From NCBI GenBank assembly GCA_963681505.1, contig OY811977.1, forward strand, positions 5,573,223-5,637,222: a stretch of DNA of 64,000 nucleotides, read 5' to 3'. This DNA comes from Eunapius fragilis. Its lineage: Eukaryota; Porifera; Demospongiae; Spongillida; Spongillidae. This document shows positions 32,834 to 44,420 of this stretch, piece after piece (the stretch's first letter is position 1; each line of letters starts with the position of its first letter). The notes beneath the pieces are model-generated. The model saw only the letters and a program-made list of their open reading frames with translations. It had not been told where the DNA came from and made no database searches. The position numbers were made by a program, and so were the translations under genes.

Positions 32834-33100
32834 CCTTTATATACATGTGTGTGACCTGGAACCATATCAGGTGTCAATATCTTTGGGATAATGTGTTAGA
32901 TTGGATGAGGGGATTTATTGAATGTAAGTGAGACTTATCCCAGACTTTAAGGGCTTTAGGTTTGAATGGAGGCGAGGCTTTCCCTAGGCTCAGGGTTGAA
33001 TGGAAGTAAGGCTTTCCCAGGGGGTACAACCCTGGGGATTTTAGCATATTGCTCGCATACCCCCAAAACATTAAACAAAGTTTAGTACCTAAACCAACAC
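32777..33100. repeat. DIRS-like split direct repeat (5' terminal copy, minus sense)
   Basis: 324 bp, matches 28247-28569. A mirror copy is at 63225-63548 in the right palindrome arm. Confidence 0.9.
32835..32844 (-). promoter_or_regulatory. TATA-like box in the DIRS 5' repeat
   Basis: GTATATAAAG on the minus strand, upstream of the gag-like frame. Also present in the other repeat copies (28305-28314, and on + near 63481-63490). Confidence 0.5.
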
Positions 33101-33627
33101 ATCGAAGCATGATTTTTTTTTCGTTTTTTTTGCATAATGAAATGCGAGGAAGTAATTGGTATTGTTTTAGGATGATGCACAGAATTAAATTCTAAGTGTT
33201 ACACTATGCGAGTAATAATTTTTTGTGTAGCGTAGTAATTGTTACATTCTTTAATAACAATGATGAACGTGCTTATGTATAAGGATTGTATCCATGTATA
33301 GCTTGTTCGCATTGAATCTTAAAAATTATAATAGTCCATGTGAGGTAATGCATCCATTATGACAATGTATAATAGCTTATGGGTTTTGCAAGGCATGCAC
33401 GAAACGTTTTATAAAATTATTGATGCAAGATTCATGTGCAGCAAAAGAGGATACAAAAAATAACAAAAAATATACATTCATTATACATCACAGACCACAA
33501 TTTTTTATGCAAACCTATGAGGCTGAAACAATGTGCTAAAACAATGCTTACTCTGTAATATTATAAAAAATAATGGCCATATGTAGAAGTTTTTTGTTGG
33601 TGTAAGAGAGTATAAAAAAAAACGGAA
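33101..33627. repeat. Resumed fold-back flank (paralogue of 16882-17390)
   Basis: AT-rich, matches 16884-17390 from GAAGCATGATTTTT to AGAGAGTA. It is then cut by the 33628-37350 element, while the 17.4-kb copy continues into GGGACGGTGTCC. Confidence 0.75.
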
Positions 33628-34189
33628 GGCAACCTTAAAGTACTACCTGTTCATGTAGTGCAATGTCACATCACAGGTATCATATCTCTCCCATGATAGA
33701 ACATTCTTGGAACTAACACCAGCAGCTTCCAATGAGGCATGCAGCTTTGTTCTTGACATGGTCACATGCACTGCTGCTCCCGGGAATGTGCTTTGCATGT
33801 ACTTATTTAATTTTGCGTCTGCCAGATGTTAGCTGTTCTGGCCAATATTTTTTTAGTGGACATGGATAAGAGGACCATCCAGCCAGGATGGTGTTGGAGA
33901 AATGTGGGCTGGGTGCATGGATGTGTAAGTTTGTGTGTGCCATGTGACATGGATATGATGCTGAGGGGGTGCTGTATATACGCCGAGCTCCAATTGAGAT
34001 GCACGCACATTTTAGAAACCTTAGCCTTAATTGTATAATACATTTTATCATTGTAAAGTACTGTAGATACAATATGCACACAAGATCACGCATAACTATG
34101 CTAAACAGGCATAATCCGCAGGGATTGTAAAGGTTTGCAAAGCTCCCGCCCATACCATGCAAGATGACCATTGACTAACTTTGGTTACC

Positions 34190-35160
34190 ATCAATTGTGC
34201 ATGCCGCTACAACAGCACACACACAGCGCACAGACAGACACAGCAACTGGCCAAATCAAATACATAACACACTGAAAAAACTCCTTCTGCAGAAAAACCA
34301 TAGGAAAAAACATCTTGCAGGGGTGAAAAACAACCAATAACAAGCCACTTCAAAACAGATGCACAGCAATAGCAGTCTAGGGAGCATCCAATTCATGTAA
34401 TTCAAACAACAAGAAATGGTAATAGCATTTTAATGTAAAGTAGGTCTGGGTACGAGACTAACAGGGCCATGCAGAATTACATCGACGGTCCAATCGCATA
34501 TTCGCATCGATCGATGGTCCAATCGCATCGATCGATGGTTCAGTCGCATCGATCGATGGTTTAGTAGCATCGATCGATGGTTCAAAAGCATCGATTGATA
34601 AGTGTTGACCATCGATTTCGAGTGAACAGTACGATTGTCAAAAGTGGTCGATGCGATTGAAATTTATGTCCCTACGAATGAAGGAAACGGTCGATGCGAT
34701 TGAAAAACGAGAGACCGCGATTGTCAAAAACAGTTGATGATGTAGTTGCAACCATACGAATGACATTGCGGAACCATGCGAATAAATTTGATGAATTTTG
34801 GCGCATTTGGCGCTCCATACCGATCGATGGTTTTATAGCATCCAATCGCATCGATCGATGGTTTAATAGCATCGATTATGGAGCGCCAAATGTATGGAGC
34901 GCCAAATGCCCCAAAATTCATCAAATTTATTCGCATGGTTCCGCAATGTCATTCGTACATGGTTGCAACTACATCATCCACTGTTTTTGACAATCGCGGT
35001 CTCTCGTTTTTCAATCGCATCAACCGTTTCCTTCATTCGTAGGGACATAAATTTCAATCGCATCGACCACTTTTGACAATCTTACTGTTCACTCGACATC
35101 GATGGTCAACACTTATCAATCGATGCTTTTGAACCATCGATCGATGCGACTGAACCATCA
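34190..35160. repeat. Inverted copy of the 21-bp fold-back repeat
   Basis: Contains the GGGCCATGCAGAATTACATCG junction elements, 21-bp units at 34505-34600, scattered units at 34820-34875 and 35130-35160, and two inverted copies of TTTGGCGCTCCAT around 34805-34910. Confidence 0.8.
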
Positions 35161-35294
35161 TACGGAATAGCTTATAAGGGCACTGCTATCTAGATCAATC
35201 TACCCACAGTGTACACGTTCAACGTTCAACGTTCACAGTGTACACGTTCAACACAAGCTTGCATACCAGACAGTTCAAAATAAAATAACAGTAC

Positions 35295-35446
<152 letters not shown>

Positions 35447-35578
35447 ATGTATACTGGATTTGGCATATAACAGCTAACCAGGCACTGCTTATCTCAATCA
35501 ATCTACCCACAGTTTACCAGGTCAACCTCCTTGTCTGGGCATCAAAAGAGTTGGGAGGGGGGAGGGGGGGTTACCTGT

Positions 35579-35653
<75 letters not shown>

Positions 35654-35657
35654 TGTG
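35579..35657. repeat. (TG)n microsatellite, about 38 units
   Basis: TG repeat with one TA interruption; mirrored at 60647-60720. Confidence 0.97.
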
Positions 35658-36337
35658 AAGAGGGGAGGAGGATGAACAGAGCATCACACATAAATATATG
35701 CCATCCATCCTATACAGCAATAGAATAGACTATAGTTAACCATATACAAATATTGAGTTAGAATTAAATCTACATGGTCTGCATGTAGGCCTGCATGTAA
35801 ATCGCTCTTCACTTTCACGGAAAGTGGCATATATGTATACATGGACTGTAAAATTAGCCCCCAAAAAATTTTGTATCAGGGCATGCCTATTAAATGATGA
35901 ATAGAAACCTATTAGATTGGATATGAATTTAGTCACAATAACTTCAGGCCTATTTATCCCCCCACACACACACACACACGCACACATACACACACAACAC
36001 ATACACACAGATACACACACACATGCACGCACCTTATAGTGTTCTGGTTTTTAAAGAACAATTACTATTGAATTCGTGGCATTCACCTGCCAGCAGCAAA
36101 GGGCTCCTGAGGAGTTAAATTTATTTATCACCTTAAACTGTATTCTCTCACTTTCGTGGATGCATTTTCTCTCCATTCAGATGTTATCTACACATACGGG
36201 ACGGCTTTATATCCCATGAGTTCAATTTGAAATCAAAATTTTATACACAAGCACATACATATTACGTACTCAGACATACTGATGAAAATAGATCGTCGAT
36301 ACATACACATATACATACATAAATACATAGATTCATA

Positions 36338-36372
36338 CACGCGCGCGCGCACACACACACACACACATTCAT

Positions 36373-36411
<39 letters not shown>

Positions 36412-36412
36412 T
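36338..36412. repeat. (CG)/(CA) compound microsatellite
   Basis: CGCGCGCGC followed by CA runs and TTCATACATA. CA and CG rich DNA continues patchily to 36640. Confidence 0.9.
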
Positions 36413-37479
36413 TACAATCACACGAACGCGCGCGCTCACGGGCGTTGTGCGAATGGCTATGAATCCTTCCTCTTTTTCCCTCTACATGCATAGTTTGAGT
36501 CGTGTGCGTGTATGTATGTGTGAGCGCGCGCGCACACACACACGCACACGCACTCACACACATAGGCCTACATGTAGACACACGCAATCACACATACAAA
36601 CACACGCACGAACTCCAGATCTCGCGCGCACACAAGAAGTGGATGAATACACGTATACTCTCACATGGTACTAATGTTGTAGTTCTTGGATTATGGAACA
36701 GCCAGGCCCCATGACATCATTTGCACTAGACAAATAACCTATTCAATAAGCCAACGTCCAGTTAATAAATTAATTTGCATTTTTTCATGTATCTGTATCC
36801 AGGGAAGCTACATTAAAAACACTTAATAAGATGGCGCTAATTGTATCCTAGTCCTTGTGACCCAAAACAATTTAAAAATCAAATGGCCGAAATCTATACT
36901 AGGTAAATTTTTTTAAATTTCTCTAAAAATAATAAAACTGTATGATCTTTTATTCTGGGGGCCCACAAAATCTGAATCTAAACTGGTGTAAGAATTATGA
37001 GCTGCAGAATACATTAATTAGGTGCGAAAAAGTTGATTTTCCATACATCTCTATGGAAAGTGCTGTTTTCACAAAAACTACAACAATTTTCAATACAAAG
37101 CATTGTTTTTTGTTCAGCTAAATCAAGATCGTACGTATCTGAAACAATATTGATAGCCATAAAAGTTGTACCCTATTACGTTATTAAATAGCAATCAAGT
37201 TTATAAAACGCCGTTCATTTTCTATGGTAGTTATCCGGAAGTATACGCGAATGTACAAACCGCAACAATTGTCAATTCCCTTTGACCGCGCATTTCTGGA
37301 TATGTGATGTTACATTGCACTACATGAACAGGTAGTACTTTAAGGTTGCCCTTTCCTTTGTTTATATATATGGGGCAGTGCAAGAGAAAACTGGGCTTAT
37401 GTGATTTTTAACATTTCTTCAATTCATTTTGCAGTATCGTTGCGACGTTAAAAGCTCTGTCCTTCAAACTTACTACATA

Positions 37480-38101
37480 CAAGTAAATAAAAACATTCTC
37501 TATGAGAAAGTTGGTGGCATATAGGATTTGAAGGCAATGGTGGTGTAAAAAGGAAGGAAACAAGGGTCTAGTAATAAGGAAAAATGGAATAGTCCTATAT
37601 TTAGCACACGAACAACATACTATATCCTACATATAGAAATGTGCTAAATATAGGACTATTCCATTTTTCCTTATTACTAGACCCTTGTTTCCTTCCTTTT
37701 TACACCACCATTGCCTTCAAATCCTATATGCCACCAACTTTCTCATAGAGAATGTTTTTATTTACTTGTTTCATTGATTTTTATTCATACCCGATTATGA
37801 GCCGTATAGCACGTTAAGTAATCCATCTTGATATGAGAGGGAGGTTGTAAAGGTACGACATACCATTGAGTGACCTTAACTCTTTTCGCCGAGCGAGATG
37901 CACGTTCAGGACTATGGCAATATCGCTGTCTTTTTTCAGGATCTGCTCGATACCTTGCACGTCGAGAGGTCCGTTCCTTTTCAGGATCTGAGGGGGCTTT
38001 TAAGGGGCGGCCGAAATAGAAGAGAGGTTATTAATTGTCGCCCCAGCGCGATCGAACCCACAAACGCATTTTGTATCGGGCCAGAAGCAGACAGCACCCT
38101 C

Positions 38102-38132
<31 letters not shown>

Positions 38133-38968
38133 ACTAATCGCATCTCGATACCTTGCGCGTGGAGAGATCCGTTTCTTTTCAGGCTCTGCTCGATAGTTTT
38201 CACGTTTGAGAGGCCCGCTTCTTTTCAGGCTCTGCTTTGTAGTTCCGCTCGGGCTGAATCTAATACGTCGTCTCTAGTTTTGAGGTACTATGCTCGTCGT
38301 TTGGCTTTCTTCTTATCCTGACGTGCATGAAGGCATTTTGAGAAAAAAAAAACTTCACTAAGTTACAAAGAACGTCAAACCTAAACGATAGAATGATTAT
38401 AGTACGCACGTGCACGTTATTAATAAAAACATAACCGCCAAAGTTAATTACCACTACGTGTAGTGCCCAGACTGTACACATTTGATGTATACTGCTAGTA
38501 CTTCGTATAAAGAGCGACGTAGGACCTATCCGAGTCGTGTCAGTGCAGTAAGCTATACGTGATTTGCTAACACAACCACCGATAAATGTCATGTAGCCTC
38601 GAGACGTTTTGACCACAGAAGCGAAAATGCCAGTGAATTCTGAAGCCATTGGTGTGATTTTCATTTCTTAAAAGTGTTCCTATCCCGAGTTATGCGTGGT
38701 CAAGAACAAGAACAAGAAGAAGAAGAAGAAGAACGAGAAATACGTGGGACTGGGTACGAGTTTCAAAAATTGTTTTGTTCTCTACAACCACGCGGTTTTG
38801 TGACATCAAACAAACACGAAACAGCTTGTTGTTGCCTTCTTGTACGACGACGATAACAAGGTAAGCCATCCGCTCGTCGGGAGTCTTGTTAGAAGCGGGT
38901 CGCGTTTTTTTAATGACATTCATAATCGGGGTCAAATCCTATATGAGAGTTACTAACGTAACTCTCGA
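37480..38968 (-). mobile_element. Helitron-like element, copy B
   Basis: In minus sense it begins TC, hairpin GAGAGTTAC-GTTA-GTAACTCTC, then ATATAGGA, and ends ACTTG. It is flanked by A and T in target sense, with no target duplication. The empty site is in the right arm at 58819/58820 and also in the inner paralogue near 43163. It contains the VIKKTRPASNKTPDERMAYL frame and pieces of a basic repeat protein (PEKKRTSRRARYR). The last approximately 290 bp are a palindrome. Confidence 0.75.
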
Positions 38969-39401
38969 TATTACCGGACCATTTTACTACTGCATTTTGC
39001 TGTCGAATGTTTTTTATTTACTCTCTGGGGGGTCCTCATGATTAAACAACCAGAACAGTTAGATTTCAATGGATCTCGATGAAAGAATGCCTTTTCGCGT
39101 TCATATTTGCAGCACATTTACAAAAGTGCACCCGCTATTTTTTCCGCCTTTTCGTTTGAGATGTGAGGAGCGGTTACAAAACTGCGGCGTTTGAAAGTTG
39201 TCGTTCATTTATTATCCGATTGCTCCGCCATTGTGCCGTCATTGCTATTTTAACCCCGTGACTACGAGACACTGCCCATCAAGTGCCCCACCCTCCCTCG
39301 AATCGATAGCCCAGGCCATCCGGAGGTGGACCTGGCATTTTGCAAGTTGCTTGTCACGTGAGTATCACTTGGTTCACCCTGCGTCTCCCACAGGAAAAAG
39401 T

Positions 39402-39727
39402 TTCAAAATCCCAGCCTTGGGTTTTTAAAAGCCATCCTGGAATTGAGCGTCTAGCATGGGAATAACGCAAAAACCATCCTGAAATTTGGCGTCCAGGGTG
39501 GGTAAAGCCTAAAAACCATACTGGGTTTGCCGAACATCAACCATGTTGAAGGAATGAATAAAAATGAGCTCAACACGGTTTTTGTTCGACAAACCCAGCA
39601 TGGTTTTTAAGCTATACCCACCCTGGACGCCAAATCCCAGGATGGTTTTTGCATGCTAGACGCTCAATTCCAGGATGACTTTTTGTTAAAAAAAACCCAA
39701 GGCTGCATGGGATTTTGAAACTTTTCT
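39402..39727. mobile_element. 326-bp palindromic element in the fold-back arm
   Basis: GAAAAAGTTTCAAAATCCCA at the left is mirrored by TGGGATTTTGAAACTTTTC at the right, with GCCATCCTGGAATTGAGCGT, CACCCTGGACGCCAAAT and AACCATGCTGGGTTTG-type blocks paired inward. The related site in the other arm (42725-42780) lacks it. Flanks CTCCCACAG and GTCCATCAG may be a diverged 9-bp target duplication. Confidence 0.75.
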
Positions 39728-40042
39728 CTGTGTCCATCAGTTGCGTAAACGAGTTGCGAGTTTACGGTGGTGCGTGGCGACATGAAAACGTCGAATTGAT
39801 CGAGCCTACGTGATCCAAAGGCTAAGATAACGTGCATAAGCTCAAACCCTTTTGCAATCACGTATTGTAGTTGAGCTTGTATGGTTGTTCATTTCTACGA
39901 GCGTGATTCGTTTTTTTTTTTTTTTTCTCGGACACAGGCCACACGTGCTGTCGCTCGTGTATTTGTGACTGAGATATAATCGCTACAACGTCATCCTACT
40001 TAAACTCGCGATCGACCGGTGCAACGTTTGTGTTTACTGCAA

Positions 40043-40110
40043 CTGCAGGGGCGGATACAGGACTTTCCAAAAGGGGGGGTTGAGACCCACGATATGAAAA
40101 GCAGGGTGTG

Positions 40111-40155
<45 letters not shown>

Positions 40156-40310
40156 GTGTGCTGTCCGCTTCAGGCCCGATACAATAAGCGGGGAGGGGGG
40201 GGGGGGGCTGCTTAGAAGAAGAGGGGGAGGTACCTTATATGAAAGGGGGGTTTGCAACTCCCAACCCAACCCCCCCCCCCCCCCCCCCCCTCCTTCTGTA
40301 TCCACCCCTG
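40043..40310. mobile_element. MITE of the CAGGGGCGGATACAGG family, copy 3
   Basis: The left end is CTGCAGGGGCGGATACAGG and the right end CTGTATCCACCCCTG. TGCAA flanks both (40038-40042 and 40311-40315), and the empty counterpart has a single TGCA(A) near 42452. Contains a TG tract, a G run and a C run. Mirrored at 57476-57745. Confidence 0.8.
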
Positions 40311-43300
40311 TGCAAGGTATACATGAAGACGATTTGGAATGGTACGTTACCCTAGTAGTTTACACCCATGCCAGTTTTAAATCCGGTATTATGGAGACTG
40401 AGCAGCAAAGCGATGACCAATCAGTTTACACCACTGATGGCATAGCATACATGTACACTATGCCAGTATTATCTGGCCACAATGGTGCTGTTGACAATAC
40501 TCAGACCTCCAAACTTTATGCCTTCAACACATTGGAAATCTTGTACACACAATTGTGTGTACATTGACTACGTAGTCCCTCACAACAAGTCACACACGAA
40601 ATAACTGTGCGCACACACTCCCACACAAAAATATCACAGTTCTTGGGGTAAGCAGTATGCAGTGTGTCCCTTCATATGGCTTGCTTGCATTCAGACTTCA
40701 TACCACTCGGGTATACTTGCTCCTATTAGATGCACTTAAACGTGTTGGGTCCTCCTGTTAAGTCAAGAACTTGTGTATGCATGTGACATAGATGTATGGA
40801 TGTGAGTGTACCTGTATGTGTGGTGCGCATATGTGTGCATGTGTGTTGTGTGTGTGCATGAGTGTATGCGTGTGTATTTGTGTGTGCAAGTGTGTATGTG
40901 TGTGGAGGAGATATTTTCTGCTGGAGGGGGACAGAATCTGCTAGTGTATTGTGTCCTCAGGGGACATGATTTGTAATGCAGTTATGTGCAGATTCTACTA
41001 GCAGATTTTGTCCAGGGGAACAATTTCAGTGCACAATGTTGTTGCATAGCTGATAGAATACAATGAGCCAATAGGTGTAGTGTTCTGACTGAAATTGCAT
41101 TATGTAGTAGTCCATACAATTGTGGTTTGATACAAAACACCAATCCGACAGCCACTGGTGCTGCCAAACTACTACAGTACTACTTGTACAGGCCAAGCTT
41201 GTACTCATGTGTTTGTCAGTGGTTGATATGGGGATGGGGTAGCATTCTATGGTTGCCTTTGTACATAAATTCATAGTGCATTGTGTGTTTGAGGTCAGCA
41301 ACCTGCCCACAGTCAGCCCCCCTTCCCTAAACTGCATCTGCACAGAACATAGATCTTGACCTGGATACAAAAATTCAAAATAATGTGGCCTGTACAAGTA
41401 CATGTAGCACTGTTGTAAGAGCTCTAGGAAATCAAGTTTGGCTGCACCAGTGGCCAATGGATTGGTGCTTTGTATCAAACTTGGACTACTACATAATGCA
41501 ATTTCAGTCACAGCACTACACACCATTCCCTGTTGGCTCATTGTATTTTTAATTACATGCACACATAAACGAAAGCAACCATACACACACATGCATGCAT
41601 GCACATGTACACTCACATGCATACACAGGTTCTTTGAACGGATGGGAAAAAGGAGGACGTTTTATGAAAGAGGGGGACATATTTATTTCGCTATTGGATA
41701 TTTTGTCTGGGGATGGGATCTGCTATGATACCAGTGTGAGCATGGCATGTGACTTAGAATTGGATGTCTCCAAGCAACAGTAGAAGTTTTTGAGACTGGT
41801 TCCTTAACTCTTTACAGGGATAGAACAACAGGCTAGAGCTTTGTGGTCTGTCTAGTGTCCCGCATGTGAATGTAAGCGATGTGCCTTTACCATGAATGCG
41901 GTCATACCTGTGTGATTCTACTCATTTAGGTGTGCTTAGCTTGTATAGATGTTGTGACCATCAATTAATGTAATGAGCCACAGTTGCAGACACAGGCAAC
42001 ACATACAAGTGCATCTAATAGGAGCAAGCATACCCGAGTGGTATGAAGTCTAAATGCAAGCAAGCCATATGAAGGGACACACTGCATACTGCTTACCCCA
42101 AGAACTGTGATATTTTTGTGTGGGAGTGTGTGCGCACAGTTATTTTGTGTGTGACTTGTAGTGAGGGTCTACGTAGTCAATGTACACATCATACAGACAA
42201 TTGTGTGTACAAGATTTCCAATGTGTTGAAGACATAAATATTGGGGGTCTGAGTATTGTCAATTGTGGCCAGATAATACTGGCATAGTGTATGTTATGCC
42301 ATCAGTGGTGTAAACTGATTGGTCATCACATTGCTGCTCACAGGCAACAGTCTCCAGAATACCGGATTTTAAACTGGCATGGGTGTAAACTACTAGCCTA
42401 AGGGTAACGTACCATTGATTCCAAATCGTCTTAATGTATACATTGCAGTGAACACAAACGCTGCGCCGGTCGAGTTTAAGTAGGATGACGTGTAGCGATT
42501 ATATCTCAGTCACAAATACACGATCGACAGCACGTGTGGCCTGTGTCCGAGAAAAAAAAAAAAACGAATCACCCTCGTAGAAATGAACAACCATACAAGC
42601 TCAACTGCAATACGTGATTGCAAAAGGGTTTGAGCTTACGCACGTTATCTTAGCCTTTGGATCACGTAGGCTCGATCAATTCGACGTTTTCATGTCGCCA
42701 CGCGCCACCGTAAACTCCCAACTTGTTTACGCAACTTATGGAGACGCAGACCGGTGTACCCTAGTGATGCTCACGTGACAAGCAACTTGCAAAATGCCAG
42801 GTCCACCTCCGGATGGCCTGGGCTATCGATTCGAGGGAGGGTGGGGCACTTGATGGGCAGTGTCTCGTAGTCACGGGGTTAAAATAGCAATGACGGCACA
42901 ATGGCGGAGCAATCGGAAGACAAATGAACGAAAACTTTCAAACGCCGCAGTTTTGTAACCGCTCCTCACATCTCAAACGAAAAGGCGGAAAAAATAGCGG
43001 GTGCACTTTTGTAAATGTGCTGCAAATATGAACGCGAAAAGGCATTCTTTCATCGAGATCCATTGAAATCTAACTCTTCTGGTTGTTTAATTATGAGGAC
43101 CCCCCAGGGAGTAAATACAAAACATTCGACAACAAAATGCAGTAGTAAAATGGTCTGGTAATATATGTAGTAAGTTTGAAGGACAGAGCTTTAAAGGTCG
43201 CAAAGATATTGCAAAATGAATTGAAGAAATGTTAAAAATCACATAAGCCCAGTTTTCTCTTTCACTGCCCCATATATATATATATGGGACGGTGTCCAGC

Positions 43301-43740
43301 AAAATCACCCTTCTGGAGTTTATATTTTATCACTATAAAAATTGTACGTTACACAAAGCAATATATCTTCACAACGGTTTTATGTTTTCTTTACAAATTT
43401 CGTACACTTGTTCACACATCAGTTCTCTCTGTGCAAACCGATTTTGGTGCTCTAGATATTTTCCGTGCCATGGTTACAAAGGTCTCTAACCCAATGGGTT
43501 AAGATTCCACATTTCTCCAGATACGAGTGACGATAACATGTCAAAATTGGAGTGTACATAGAAGAGTCCTGTAGCTATTGATTTCTGCAGATCGTTAAGT
43601 TTTTTCTTATCCGTTACGGAGATATGGATTTTCAAAGTAATTCGACATTTCGCGCCACTCACGTTAGCAACCCAATTAATATGCGATTATGTAATGGTCA
43701 CGCCCTTTTAATTTGAAATGAACCCCGCTTTGATCGTTCT

Positions 43741-44066
43741 CAGCCCCGGATCCAGCATAGGCTCGGGGGGGGGCGGCCGCCCCCCCCATTCATACGAAAT
43801 GCCGCCCTCTGGGACCAATTGCCGCCCCCCCCCCCCCCCCCCGCTCCATTCTCCACGCACTATCACGCGCGCGCGCACAAAGCAAGATATAAATCATCGT
43901 ACGGCAAGCACCCCCCTCCCCCCCCCACTTTTCGTATCGGACCTGAAGCAGACTGCACCCCCCCCGCTTTTCGTATCCGCCCCTGGCTTCGCATGTATTC
44001 ATTGTCAATGTGCCGCCCCTCCAGTAAAACCGCCCCCCCCTTAGCCAAATCCTGGATCCGGGGCTG
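43741..44066. mobile_element. hAT-type MITE, 326 bp, 8-bp target duplication
   Basis: The termini CAGCCCCGGATCCAG and CTGGATCCGGGGCTG are perfect inverted repeats. ATCGTTCT is present on both sides (43733-43740 and 44067-44074). The paralogous site at 17852-17859 has one ATCGTTCT and no insert. An 8-bp duplication and CAG...CTG ends fit the hAT superfamily. Long G and C runs lie inside. Confidence 0.92.
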
Positions 44067-44420
44067 ATCGTTCTACGTTGGTATATAAGCGATCGTACCT
44101 CGTACGCTATGTTTCAACATAAAACAGTCTCGTACGTTCACATGTATCGCTTATGATGGATGCTGTGAATATTCATGGAGTTTATATTGTGCACCCTTTT
44201 TCCATATCGGCTCGGTTTCTGGCATGTACATGTAAGCATGCATGTACCATGCCTTCTAATCATGGGGCCACCTTCTTCACCCTCTACACCCTCTACACTA
44301 GTCTGGGGACCAGATGACTTGCTTGCGACAGTCAGTTATCTGGTACACAAACTGCAGTACCTTTACTCATAATGGTTTATCTCTCTAGACCATTCATATT
44401 CACTGCCTTTCTTTCTATAA

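Larger units (their letters stand above)
27902..33100 (-). mobile_element. DIRS/Ngaro-like tyrosine-recombinase retrotransposon
   Basis: Read on the minus strand, the order is: repeat at 33100-32777, gag-like frame, RT-RNase H frame, tyrosine recombinase, repeat at 28835-28570, second copy of the first repeat (28569-28247), second copy of the other repeat (28166-27902). This A1-ORFs-B1-A2-B2 order with B1 and A2 directly abutting is the split-direct-repeat layout known for PAT/Ngaro elements. It sits in a copy of the fold-back repeat whose uninterrupted form is near 16881. At least two frameshifts (near 31760 and near 29440) suggest an inactive copy. Confidence 0.88.
37371..43272. mobile_element. 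Nested fold-back element with 2-kb arms
   Basis: The ends read TGGGGCAGTG and CACTGCCCCA in a TATATA context. Inner sequence pairs throughout: GCCCAGTTTTCTCTT near 43246 with its complement near 37385, and GAGGAGCGGTTACAAAACTG near 39165 with its complement near 42950. The unpaired centre is about 41195-41395. The left arm has gained Helitron-like copy B, a palindromic element (39402-39727) and a MITE (40043-40310); the right arm lacks all three. Confidence 0.75.

Noticed and set aside
38000-38110. tRNA- or SINE-like B box (GGGTTCGATCGC on the minus strand)
   Set aside because: No matching A box, cloverleaf or CCA-side pairing could be drawn; it lies in a small insert inside the Helitron-like element.
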